From contig JALBUN010000016.1 of the NCBI GenBank assembly GCA_025174535.1, positions 309,463 through 373,462 on the forward strand: DNA of 64,000 bases, given 5' to 3'. Within the stretch, counting starts at the first letter, position 1. Every line of letters begins with the position of its first letter. The DNA comes from Cantharellus purpuraceus. Taxonomy: Eukaryota; Basidiomycota; Agaricomycetes; Cantharellales; Hydnaceae. The position numbers and the translations under genes were made by a program. This document shows, piece after piece, positions 21,450 through 32,376 of this stretch. The notes beneath the pieces were generated by a model. That model saw nothing but the letters and a program-made list of their open reading frames with translations. It was not told where the DNA came from and did not search any database.

Positions 21450-22186
21450 GTTGGATGACAAAGGTAGATGTGCACAGATGCAATGGTAGGTTGTTGGGGA
21501 GGCGAAGGGTTGACGTGAGACAAGGAATTGTCTCGCCATTTATATCTGCTATCGACCGCTTAGACCATAGGATCATGTGAGCGTGCCAATTGTGCATGTA
21601 AAGGGGGGTGGCGTCCTCGAGGTTATCCTGAGGGACCGATTTGGCTAGGACATGAGATACTGGACCTCGATTAGGGACTGCTGACATGATCCCGGTCCGT
21701 GGTGGGGTTTGTCTGAACCATCCTTCTGCATTGTCTGCTTGACATGGCCCGAAAAAAATGGGGGTCTCTCTGTTTTTTCAATTCACTAGAACAAATTAGG
21801 TATATCGCATTCATCGGAGCACATGTATCTCGCACGTATCAGGTTCTTGATCTTCCTTCATTTTCGCTTCCGGTAATAAAGGCTTCTTTGAAGTGAGTTG
21901 AGGGGGTTCCACTGACATGTGAGACTTCATTTACTAACTTGGCTTTGCAGCGTCCCGTGTCCTAGCGGAAATGGCATATTCTCATCGAATTGGGATATAC
22001 CACAGCTAGGGAGGCTGCGATGAAACAAATTCCATGACTGGATTTAGTAACTTGGCGAGTCATTGCGATCGGATCTTGTACCCACTTGGAATTCATTGGG
22101 CTCCTGAATAGCCCCGGGACAGGCCAGACAGTTAGAGTTTGATAAATATAGCACACTATACTTCAATCGTTGTCTCAATTGTCTGT
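21450..22186. other. Upstream region of the C2H2-like gene
   Basis: The minus-strand leader of the C2H2-like gene lies just right of 21449. No other gene or repeat recognised. Confidence 0.3.
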
Positions 22187-22532
22187 TGTAGATCCATCTT
22201 TCAGTCGGCCCACAAGGACAACGTTTAGCATGTGGATATCTGTGAAGTGCGGTCCTCGATCTTACAAGGCACATAGGCACGACGGCCTTCAAGTAGTCTT
22301 GCGTGATCCGCAATTTCCTTCGTTTGATGTCCTTTGAAAGCTGAGCGGCGGCTCTGCGATATAGACTACATATCCAACGCAGTTGAGAAGTTGGCGGTCA
22401 TAAAACACTGTCTTGACGTCTATGTGCGGCACATTGTCAATACGTGTAGCTCATAAACAGCTCTGTCAAGAGGATGAGGCCCTAGTTCAAATAATTCCAG
22501 GTCTTCCGTGTCAACTTTGGCCCCGTCTGACA
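22187..22532 (-). pseudogene. Degenerate gene remnant, unknown function
   Basis: Minus strand from ATG 22532 reads MSDGAKVDTEDLELFELGPH..., then shifts by one base to NVPHIDVKTVFYDRQLL..., then FKGHQTKEIADHARLLEGRR, then HMLNVVLVGRLKDGSTTDN and stop. The successive pieces look protein-like and collinear, but need three frame changes not explained by introns. I do not recognise the family. Confidence 0.35.
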
Positions 22533-22819
22533 TTATTAGGAGTAGTGTCCATGATGTCAAGAACATGTTCGGCGTGTACTAAAGTATGAGTGAATGTATG
22601 AATGAGAAGAGTATGCTAGGAGATAGTGTTTTGACAATCTTTAGCCGCACCCATGTGTGTAGCCCCTGTAAGGCTCTGTTAAGAGGTCCTGGGTCCAAAA
22701 ATTTTGGGGCGGGTGCGCATCACCAGCCGTCTGTGACAAGAGCGTGGCTGACCGACTGGAGGGGGGTGTCCGAAGTGCGTAGACCTTACTTTTTAACACT
22801 ACCAACGTGCACGGACGGT

Positions 22820-23322
22820 CCCTTGATAACTCCGCGCAGAATCAGGGTTAGGAACGTCAGGAACCATTCGTTCATGATGTGTGCTCACCGCTGCCAAAGG
22901 ATTACTCATGCTCGATCTGCATGCTTAGCAGAGCCAGATGCCACTAGTGGTTTAACAGCTATCATTCACAAAATCAAAGATACAACAAAATGTTCAAATT
23001 ACTAACGACATCGATCTTCATCCGTTCCTTTCCACACCTGCATTCCATCCACGATCTTTTCGGATAAGTGATGAGTAAGACTCGACATAATTGGCCATCA
23101 CGTGACTCAAGTAGATTCTTCCTCACGTCCCATCGATGCTGGTCAGAGTCCCATTTCGTACATCTTGACACCGGGGTTATCCTGCTGGAGGCGCTTTTAA
23201 AGGGACACAGATCACCGCCTTTGCCATCGACATCCTAGGACCCACATCGGCGATGAGGAGCATCGGATGCATCTCAAAGGGATGGGGACACGCATACTTG
23301 ATCGCAACCCATCTAAAGACTT
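22820..23322 (+). repeat. Duplicated block D2, copy 2
   Basis: Matches 19372-20052 (see that entry), lacking its middle ~180 bases. It ends at acttgaggttatgg, where an R1-like segment (ggctgaggatgagtga) begins. Confidence 0.8.
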
Positions 23323-23539
23323 GAGGTTATGGCTGAGGATGAGTGATTAGTTGTAGATATGTTATATATGTTTGTAGTGGCGAAAAACTATTTTATGTAA
23401 TGTGTAGGTGTGACAACGCATGAAACAATGGCACTGTTGGGGCATGACACACCGTGATGGTCATTAATGTGGATAAATCACACAGTGCATGTAAGCCACA
23501 GATGCAGATATATTCCATATCGCAACAGGAGTAACTTGC

Positions 23540-23975
23540 TTTGCCAGCACTCTGACATAGCCTCTTTCATTGCATTTTGTATTGCTTGCAGTGTTTGAGA
23601 TAGTGGGTGACTGTCTCTGGTTTGTTGCAAGTAATGCATAGCACTGTATTAACTGCTTTGATGTGTTTTAGGGAGCAGTTTAGACTGATGTGGCCTGTGC
23701 ACAGTTGAATGAGGATGCTGGTTGCATGTCAGGGTAGGTTTAGAAGCATGCGTGTCATCTTTCTGTTTGGCAGAGAGGGGTCAATTCTGGATCTCTTTTG
23801 TGTACCTGGGTAACTGTTGCCATAGAGTTAGCCATCTGGGGTTGATCTTGCTTTTTTTGTTGGCTTTGAGGGCTGTAATGCTAGTTGGCAGTTTTCTGTG
23901 TAGCAGTCAGGGGAATTCAGATTTGGGTGAGTGTGTTCCTTCTGTGGCCTGTTTCACTAGGATGCATGTTCAGAA
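23540..23975 (-). pseudogene. LINE (non-LTR retrotransposon) ORF2 C-terminal fragment
   Basis: Minus-strand frames encode QLCTGHISLNCSLKHIKAV and CITCNKPETVTHYLKHCKQY, the Cys/His-containing tail (R/C-TGH...L...C..C....T..H.L..C) seen after RT and RNase H in fungal and other LINE proteins. Upstream, another frame gives LKANKKSKINPRWLTLWQQL. There is a stop and a frameshift between the parts. No RT core, poly-A tail or target duplication is seen, and the left side is unassigned sequence (23323-23540). Confidence 0.6.
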
Positions 23976-23977
23976 TA

Positions 23978-24052
23978 ATGCTGTTATACAATATTTTGAT
24001 GTATATCTCATATACATCAGAATTTTAATGATAATAATAAAAATAGGGAGTT
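23978..24052. repeat. MITE end fragment
   Basis: Matches ~75 bases near one end of the MITE family (tacaatattttgatgtatatctcatatacatcag ... gggagttacaat), lacking the TIR. It directly precedes a G1-type LTR. Confidence 0.65.
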
Positions 24053-24635
24053 ACAATGTTGTTATAACTATATTCATTAATGCCCAGATCCCCATGCACA
24101 TGAAATCTATACTCCATTGGAAACCATCATGTCTTCATTGCCTCCAGTTCCAATTGATGCATCAGCATCACCATAGGAACTTGGACATCCATCCCCATCG
24201 GACTCAGACATATTCACATAAGGCCATCTGTTTTGGAACCCGCAAAATTATGGTGTTAGGGCAGACTCTAAATCACCACAATTCCATGAATGAACAGCTG
24301 AGAAGAATATCAAACCCTGCTGCAGCACAACTCCAGAAACAATTTAACATTTGTACTTTGGTTACAATCCTTTGTATTGGTCAATGCAGACTATATGCAG
24401 AAAAGTAATATGTTTCTTAGCAGCAAGAAATGAATAAGACTTCCAGAGTCTAGAGTTCATGGATGCTTAGGGGTCCAGATATTCCAAAAAGAGGGGAATG
24501 CACTTAGAGGCTAAAGGAAGTAGGTGGATGAATCCAACCATCCAACCAGTGGCACTCTGAAGCAGGTAACAGCAATGTGTGAAGTAGTCTAGCAACTGCT
24601 TCACATGAGTTCAAGTTTCTAATGCTCTGCAAAGG

Positions 24636-26032
24636 TGTATGGGAACTGGTTTTCCCTTAAAAGATCTTGTTTAAAGTCCCAAAACTGTACAATTCCACTT
24701 GATGGCCTTAAAATATCAGCATATATCTGCTGCTTTCTCTTGATTCAGGGCCATTCAAATATTCTCTATTTTTTCATATTTTTTCGGGAATTTTCCATGC
24801 AGAAATGAGTCTACAAACTTATTGTTCTGCTGGGCGAAGTTTTGGGACCCACATGGACCCACAAACCTTCGCAGATGTCAGCAGCCCCAAAGTCAGCCGG
24901 AGTCACCCGGACAACTGACTCATTTTCAATCACATGACTCATTTCAATCTCCGACTCAATCTGGTCACCACTGCCAGTAAATCCTCAATATCTTCACAAC
25001 CACTGCACCTCCTGACTCCATTTTCAGTGGAGAGTTCAATGGAAGCTGTGCCTACCCATAGCTGTGCTAATCAGCCTGGGAAACGAAGTATTGACCGAGT
25101 TATTTGAGTAATGGTGACTCATGCAATGACTCCTGTGATTACTCATACTATGACTCCTGCTCTGAGTCACACTATGACTCCATCCATGACTCATGCCATG
25201 AGTCAGAGCAAATCCAAGCAGCTCATTGGCTAGCAAACTTCCACCCCCTTCTCACATATTTCACTAGCTTCCAGTAGTTTCCATCTATTAATAGGTAGAA
25301 GTTTCCAGTAGTATTAGTCAGCTCCTGTAAATACAATATAAAAGGAGCCCATTCTGCCTCTGAAATAAATAACCATTTCTACCCCATCATTTGCACATCA
25401 GTGTGACTAGAGTGACATACAGTGTCATCCTCTATATCTCAGTAACTGTTGATTGTCCAGTTCAAGGGTCGCTTACAGTTGTGTAACTGTATTCGATTGC
25501 ACTCGAAGTAGTGATTGTCCTGCTTTGGGCGTGAGTGTAGTATCTACCTCGTGTGACTACGAATCTACAGGGTGAGATTGTCTGTCGATAGTCCTGCCAT
25601 TAGTGCTCTTGTTTAAGTTACTAGTGTGTACTGCCTTTGCAGAGCATTAGGATCTTGAACTTGTGTGAAGCAGTTGCTAGACTACTTCACACATTGCTGT
25701 TACCCACTTCAGAGTGTCACTGGTTGGATGGTCGGATTCATCCACCTACTTCCTCTAGCCTCTAAGTGCATTCCCCTCTTTTTGGAATATCTGGACCCCT
25801 AAGCGTCCGTGAACTCTAGACTCTGGAAGTCTTATTCATTCCCTACTGCTAAGAAATGTATTACCTTCCTGCGTATCGTCTGCATTGACCATTACAACGG
25901 ATTGTAACCAAAGTACAAACGTTAAATTGTTTCTGGAGTTGTGCTGCAGTAGGATTTGATATTCTTCTCAGCTGTTCATTCATGGAATTGTGGTGATTTA
26001 GAGTTTGCCCTAACACCATAATTTTGCGGGTT
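24636..26032 (+). mobile_element. Solo LTR-A2, copy 1 (plus), 3' end clipped
   Basis: Starts TGTATGGGAACTGG; a subfamily distinct from LTR-A in its first ~650 bp. Target duplication AAAGG at 24631-24635 and 26033-26037. It ends ...TTTTGCGGGTT, lacking the last eight bases CCAAAACA seen in every other complete copy. It carries six perfect TGASTCA sites (24916, 24935, 25115, 25163, 25187, 25199) upstream of a TATA-like tataaaaggagccc near 25342. Confidence 0.88.
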
Positions 26033-26644
26033 AAAGGCAGTACACACTAGTAACTTAAACAAGAGCACTAATGGCAGGACTATCAACAGACAATCTCACC
26101 CTGTAGATTTGTAGTCATGTGAGGCAGATACTACACTCATGCCCAAAGCAGGAATATCACTACTTTGAGTGCAATTGAATACAGTTACACAACTGTAAAA
26201 GATCCTTGAACTGGTAATCAACAGTTACTGAGATAGAGGATGACACTGTATGTCACTCTAGTCACACTGGTGTGCAGAAGATGGGTAGAATAGGTTGAAT
26301 ATGTTACTATTTCAGAGGCAGAATGACCTCCTTATATATTGTATTTACAGGGGCTGAGTAATGCTTCTGGAATATTCTACCTATTAATAGGTGGAAACTG
26401 CACCCTCACTAATACCAGTGTCTGAGATTTTGGAGATGGAGTACGACTTAGAGAGTTAGGATTGGACTTAGGAACTAGACGTGATTCGATATTCAAACTG
26501 GGGAATGAAGTCCCCAGTTGGGCAACTTAAATACATATTTGAAATCTAATAATAATTACTCCGGTGATGGGTCTCCAAGGCCGATGGCCTTACATGAGTA
26601 TGTCCGAGTCCGATGGGGACAGATGTCTGGGTTCCTATGGTGAT

Positions 26645-28076
26645 TGTATGGGAACCACCTTTTCCCTATCAAATTCCATTTATGCAGCACCAATGTGCTA
26701 TTCTTTGCTTTTCCATTCCTAAATATCAGCATATATTTGATGCTTGTACCTGGAATGGACTTATTCAAATATTCTCTAATTTTTCATATTTTTTTGGGAA
26801 TATTCCATGCAGAACTCGGCCCAGAATCATTTATTTCTGCTGTGCTACAGTTGTGGACCCATAGGTGCCCACAAACCTTCCCACAGCCGGCTCTCCCCCT
26901 TTGGACCAGGCATTCAGCCTGAATTCAAGCTCAGATGTCTCTGATCAATAAATATTCTCTAACTTGACAACCACAGCCTCTCAGGGCACTATTTTCCATG
27001 CAGATCATCACCTGAGATGTGGCTATCCATGGCTGTTCAAACCAGTGCAGAAAACAGGGTGGACACCCTTCTTTTTGCCTGATCAGTGCCTAGTTCAGGG
27101 ATCAGATCAGCTGATGGGTGATCAGATCAGGTGATTGCCTTGGAATATTCTACCCCTTTCCATAACATTCCAGCTGTTTCCTTCTATTATTAGATAGAAC
27201 TTTCCGGAACCATTATTCAGCTCCTGATCAGTGTTATTGCAGTCATCAGAACCTGTGATTGGCTTGGAATATTCTACCCCTTTCTTCCACCTTCCACAAC
27301 CTTCCAGTAGCTTCCATCTATTAATAGGTAGAATATTCCAGAAGCATTACTCAGCCCCTGTAAATACAATATATAAGGAGGCCATTCTGCCTCTGAAATA
27401 GTAACCTATTAAACATATCCTACCCATCTTCTGCACACCAGTGTGACTAGAGTGACATACAGTGTCATCCTCTATCTCAGTAACTGTTGATTACCAGTTC
27501 AAGGATCTTTTACAGTTGTGTAACTGTATTCAATTGCACTCAAAGTAGTGATATTCCTGCTTTGGGCATGAGTGTAGTATCTGCCTCACATGACTACGAA
27601 TCTACAGGGTGAGATTGTCTGTCAATAGTCCTGCCATTAGTGCTCTTGTTTAAGTTACTAGTGTGTACTGCCTTTGCAGAGCATTAGAAGCTTGAACTCA
27701 TGTGAAGCAGCTGCTAGACTACTTCACACATTGCTGTTACCCGCTTCAGAGTGCCACTGATTGGATGGTTGGATTCATCCACCTACTTCCTTTAGCCTCT
27801 AAGTGCATTCCCTCTTTTCAGAATATCTGGACCCCTAAGTGTCTGTGAACTCTAGACTCTGGAAGTCTTATTCATTTCTTGCTGCTAAGAAACATATTAC
27901 TTTTCTGCATATAGTCTGCATTGACCAATACAAAGGATTGTAACCAAAGTACAAATGTTAAATCATTTCTGGAGTTGTGCTGCAGCAGGGTTTGATATTC
28001 TTCTCAGCTGTTCATTCACAGAATTGTGATGATTTAGAGTTTGCCCTAACACCATAATTTTGCAGGTTCCAAAACA
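26645..28076 (+). mobile_element. Solo LTR-A (plus, 1432 bp) in the G1' 3' LTR
   Basis: TGTATGGGAACC to GGTTCCAAAACA with target duplication GTGAT at 26640-26644 and 28077-28081; excision restores the G1 LTR (cctatggtgat/gctgatgc). Contains a TGATCA/GATCAG-rich stretch at ~27078-27140 and TATA-like tatataaggagg near 27371. Confidence 0.93.
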
Positions 28077-28246
28077 GTGATGCTGATGCATCAATCGGAA
28101 CCGGAGACGGATGGGCGGAATCGGCAGTGACAATCAGACAGGTAGATGGAGATGTGGTGGTTTCCAAATGGAGTATAGATTTCATACGCACAGGGATCTG
28201 AGTGGATCGGATGGGGATCTGGGCGTTAATGAATATAGTCATAACA

Positions 28247-28386
28247 GTATCTCTCCATTTAAGGCCGAGCCCTGAGGCCTCATGTCCATGGATTGAATAG
28301 GTGAGACGGTTGGGCGCAGTCAGAGTTATACTGGGGGTCTGGAGACATATAAAAGGAGGGACATGATTGAGGTCTTATCCTCAATG
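28247..28386 (+). promoter_or_regulatory. Putative promoter of antisense ORF in G1'
   Basis: Between the 3' LTR edge and the antisense ORF, a TATA box acatataaaaggaggg lies near 28347, about 40 bp before ATG 28387, in the ORF's orientation. This suggests the ORF has its own start site. G2 lacks this segment because LTR-C abuts its ORF. Confidence 0.45.
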
Positions 28387-30026
28387 ATGTCAAACCCTTT
28401 GGCAAGCATGAGTGTGGCTGAGCTTGAGCAGTTGCTCTTGGCCTGATGGAAGGAAGAGGAAGAGGAGCGGAAACGGAGGAGGAGGAAGCAGAATGGAGAT
28501 GGAAGGAGGAGGAGGAGGTGGAATGGAGACGGAAGGAGGAGGAGGAGGTGGAACAGAGATGGAAGGAGGAGGAGGAGCAGAGGCAGAAAGAGGCGGTGGA
28601 GATGGAACGGAGAAGGAAAGAGGAGGAAGTGAAGGCTGAGAGGGCCTGCAGGGTCAAGGAACTTGCGGCTGCAATGGAGGCTGTGAGACTGAAGGAAGTG
28701 GAGGAGCAGGCACATGAGCTAGAAGCTGCCATGGAGGTAGAGGAGGAGGTGACCAGGGCAGGGGTGACCAGCCCAGGAAATCCGAGTGTGCCTATATGGA
28801 CAGGGACCCCTGAGGTCGCCATCATCTTCATTACATGGATGGAGACAACTCGTCCGAAAACTGTCACTGCAGAGGACTCACTGTTATGTTCATGGGCACA
28901 GCCATTATTTGGGTTGGGTGTGGCTGAGGAAGATGAAGCAGTGGAGGCAGAGAGGGTGGAGGTGGAGGCGGATCCCGATGCCAATATGGAGCTCGATGCA
29001 AATGCGGAGCCCAAGGCAGGTGTGGATGTCAGGACGGGTGCGGAGCCGGATCCAACTTCAAATTGTTACGAGGAGATGGCTTGGGTAGCCACAGTCGAGG
29101 CTCGCAAAAGAGCGGAGCTCTATGCCGCTACCACTAAGAAGAATCTCAATGTCGTGGTCTTTTCATTGAAGGCGTACCCGAGTGCTGATATGGAGAGGCG
29201 GGAGGCGGATTGGAGGGTCATATGGTGCAAGGTGGAGAGTCACGTGTTGGCGACCTGTAAGAAGGAGCTGCATGTCATGAGGTTGGCAATCCAGCTTCGC
29301 AAGTGTGAGATGGAGAAGGCAGTGGCAGAACAGCAGGACAAGGAGGAGGAGAGGGAATGCTTGGAGGCCACAGCAAGAAGGGGTGGACCACCCAAGGCTC
29401 TGGCTCCAGCGGAGCCATTTGGCAGGCCCGGCGTAACTTGCAACTTGTGTCATGATGCAGGCATGGAGTGTGTGTGGCCTACTGGCCCAACTCGCCGCCT
29501 TCGGTCCTGCGATCATTGTTGGGGTCAGAAAGGAGGGTGTAGGATTGATGGAAAGTTCGACCTCTGGAGTCAGAGCGTCAAGCCCTGACTAGTGGTACAA
29601 GGAGGGGCAGAGAAAGAATCGGAAGGTCATCTGACCAAAAAGGGGCAGACGGAGACAGGTGCTGTGGCAGCTGGGGGTAGCAGTGTCGGATCAGAAGGGG
29701 CAATGACCGGTGCAGGTATGGGGTGCGTCTCTGTGCCCAATAGTACCATGGGCCAGCTTATTCAGCTGGTTAACCTGCAGTCAGAGCACCTCTGGTGGAT
29801 GGAGGGGTTGCTAGTGGACTTGGTGAGGATGATGAAATGGAAGGAGGTTCTGGAGGGTCAGTGGACAGCTGAGTTATGTCGGTTGTGGAAGTTCATGGCC
29901 CCTTTGGACGAGGATTCGGACATGGGGGATGAGAAAGATTGGGTGTTGGATGTAGAGAGTGATGATGAGTCGGAGACAGAGCCTGAGGTAGATAAGGGGA
30001 AGGGGAATAGGAAATGCGATGTATAA
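28387..30026 (+). pseudogene. Antisense ORF of chromovirus G1': Glu/Lys coiled coil plus Zn2Cys6-like cluster
   Basis: The N-terminus MSNPLASMSVAELEQLLLA (28387) is followed by TGA and a Glu/Lys/Arg/Trp-rich repeat where frame drifts; from 28446 one frame is open to TGA 29586 and continues in the same frame to TAA 30026. Features: long coiled-coil-like region (EEVKAERACRVKELAAAMEA), an acidic central part, a second helix-rich block, then six cysteines CX2CX6CX12CX2CX6C at ~29438-29540 (starts CNLCHDAGMEC). This is the Zn2Cys6 spacing of fungal transcription factors, but here at the C-terminal half. A tail has VPNSTMGQLIQLVNLQ and an Asp/Glu end. It lies between integrase and 3' LTR, antisense to pol, and converges on integrase with a 154-bp gap. 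Function unknown. A second copy is in G2 (42003-43700). Confidence 0.75.
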
Positions 30027-30180
30027 AAATAAAAATGAAAATGATTATAAATTTTGGAGCGGAGAAAAGATGAGGTGGCGTGATATTCCTTTGGAGTTTT
30101 TTGGGCAGGCTGGTAATTTTCCTTGTGACTTGTAATAAAATGACAATGCAAAATAATAGAATTAGCATTAGTAATTGAAC

Positions 30181-31660
30181 TTAAAGATTCATAAGAGGGC
30201 CAGGTTTGTCTGGATAAGTGGAGTGAAAGTCGGAGATGGATTCGGATGCATGATCAAGTTCGGACATGGAGATCCATGAGGACTCTTTGTCAGTGCCTTC
30301 ATATCCAGTCCATTTGACCAAGTACTGGAGCTTGCACTTGTATTGATGGTCAATCTTCAAGTCCAGGATCTCAGATATCTCATATTCATTGTCTCCTTTG
30401 ATGATGATCGGGGGAGGTGGGGGTTGCATGTGACCGGAGATCTTGTTTGTAGTAGCGGGTTCGAGCATTGATATATGGAAGACTGGATGAACTGCTCAGA
30501 AGTGGTCCAGGAGGCGGAGGGTGAAGGACCTGCTGCCTGCACAAGCAATGACCTCATGGGGACCTAAGTATTTCTCAGAGAGTTTCTTTGATGGACAGGT
30601 GGTCTGGAAATGTTTGGCCTTAACAAATACTTTGTCTCCGATTTGCAGGTCCGGAGCCAGAATGCGGCATCGGTCTGCAGAGACTTGATATTGTTTCTGG
30701 GCATCGGAGATGGTTTCTCAGATGTTGGTGTAGTTGATCGAGGTCGGTTATGAATTGGTGGGCTTTGGTGGAGGCAAGTTTTTTCTCAGGGTGGACGGAG
30801 ATGTTCAGATGATAGCCTTTATTAGCAAAGAACGGAGAGATGCCAGAAGTCGCATTTGGAGTGTTGTTGTAGGCAAACTCTGCGATCAGAAGTAGATCAG
30901 CCCAGTTGTCCTGTTGATAGTTACAATAGATTTGGAGATATTGTTCCAGGGACTGATTCATTCATTCCGTTTGTCCATCTCCTTCAGGATGGTATCCAGA
31001 GGTGAAGTGAAGCTTCATGTCGAGAGCCTTTCCTAATGTGCGGAAGAAGGAGGACACGAACTCCGAGCCCCGACCAGATGTGACATGCGATGAGACTCCA
31101 TGTTTAGAGAATATGTGGAGAATGAACAATTTAGCTAGTGAGGTGGAGGTGATGGTGTCATGTGTCGGAATAAATAGTGACTGTTTAGTGAACCTGTCGA
31201 CAATCATGAGTATGGTGTCGTATCCAAGCGATGGGGGGAGCTTCTCTATGAAATCCATGGAGATGGAGTTCCATGGTTGCTCTGGGACTGGAAGTTGCTT
31301 AAGTGTTCCGTAGGGTTTGTGCCTTTGCAATTTTGAGCGCATACATGTGGTGCAGGAGTTACAGTAGTGTTGAATGTATTCTCGCATTTTTGGCCATACA
31401 TAGTCTCGTTGGATTAATCCTTGTGTGCGATTTTGCCTGAAATGGCCCAAGATTGGGTGATCATGATAATACTGCAAAACTTGGAGTCAGAGACCATTGG
31501 CGTTGGGGACATATATCTGGTTGTTGTGTCAGAGGTGTCCTTTGGGGTCAAGTGACCATTTCGGATCGGAAGGGTTGTCCAAGTGTTTAACTGCAACAGG
31601 ATCGGATCGGAGTGATGAGCAGATGTTGGAGCGGAGTTGGTTGATGTCCATAATGGTGAC
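30181..31660 (-). pseudogene. Integrase and chromodomain of G1'
   Basis: Zinc-binding region HDHPILGH...CNSCTTC near 31470-31345. Catalytic core: SMDFIEKLP (first Asp), then TSGRGSEFVS where chromoviruses have TSDRGSEF, so the second catalytic Asp is Gly. The Glu is in GDGQTE, followed by an in-frame TGA at 30964. Then MNQSLEQYLQIYCNYQQ, FAYNNTPNAT, a stop near 30718, the GPHEVI region, and a C-terminal chromodomain: EYEISEILDLKID, LQYLVKWTGYEGTDKESSW, ending DFHSTYPDKPGP. The chromodomain places the element among chromoviruses, which use it to target chromatin marks. Non-functional. Confidence 0.9.
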
Positions 31661-32376
31661 AGCTCAGAGGGTGGGAGTCATGAGGGTGGATGCTTGTAGG
31701 GACCATGCCAGCTGCTCATTAGTAAACACAGGACGAAAGTTGTGTGGGTTTACAGTGGCATAGTCGCTATTCCCCTCTTTAGGGTAGACATCCCATCGTC
31801 TAGTTAAAGTGTCGGGCTTTGCTCCGAGTCGACCTGGATGGAAACAGATAATGAGATTGAACTGAGATAGGTATTCAGACCATCGGACCTGTCTCTGGGT
31901 GAGCAGTTTTGTTGTGGAGAAGTATTCCAAGTTTTTGTGTGATGTCCACCAGATCAGAGGGGCCTTCAAGGTAGTGTCTCCATATCCAGAAGGCTTCATA
32001 TATGGCAAGGAGCTCTTTGTCATGGACATCAGTTCGGGGGGCGCAAATGTACGTGAGTGAAGAGTGATTAGATGGACTTGTCTGTCGTCCGGAGAGATGA
32101 TGGACAGGATCACGGCAAGTGCATAGTTGGAGGCATCGGTCTCTAATAGGATAGGAACATCTGGAACCCAATGAGTCAGTATTGGAGCAGAAGTAAAGGC
32201 CTTTTTCAAGGTCTCAAAGCTCTGTCTACATTCGTCAGTGAAATTCCATTGGATACCCTTCCCTAGGAAGGACTGTACATCTTTGACTTTCCAGGGTTCT
32301 GGCCATTTCTGTATAGCTTTGATTTTGTCATCAGACATTGTCAATCCTGCCGGGGAGAGGATATAGCCTAGGTATT

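Noticed and set aside
21250..21687. 145-codon minus frame
   Set aside because: It runs through introns 1 and 2 of the C2H2-like gene; the spliced model explains the region better.
25036..25236. His/Ser-rich repeat protein (MSHGWSHSVTQSRSHS type) in LTR-A2
   Set aside because: It is the translation of the TGACTC motif array; a regulatory array is the simpler reading.
28280..29014. Long minus-strand Ser-rich frames opposite the antisense zinc-cluster ORF
   Set aside because: They are the complement of the Glu/Lys-rich repeat; low complexity, no start context, no conservation in the G2 copy.
29438..29540. Calling the zinc-cluster ORF a host Zn2Cys6 transcription factor gene
   Set aside because: It lies inside an LTR retrotransposon in a fixed position in two families, and the cluster is not N-terminal as in typical factors; element-encoded is the better reading.
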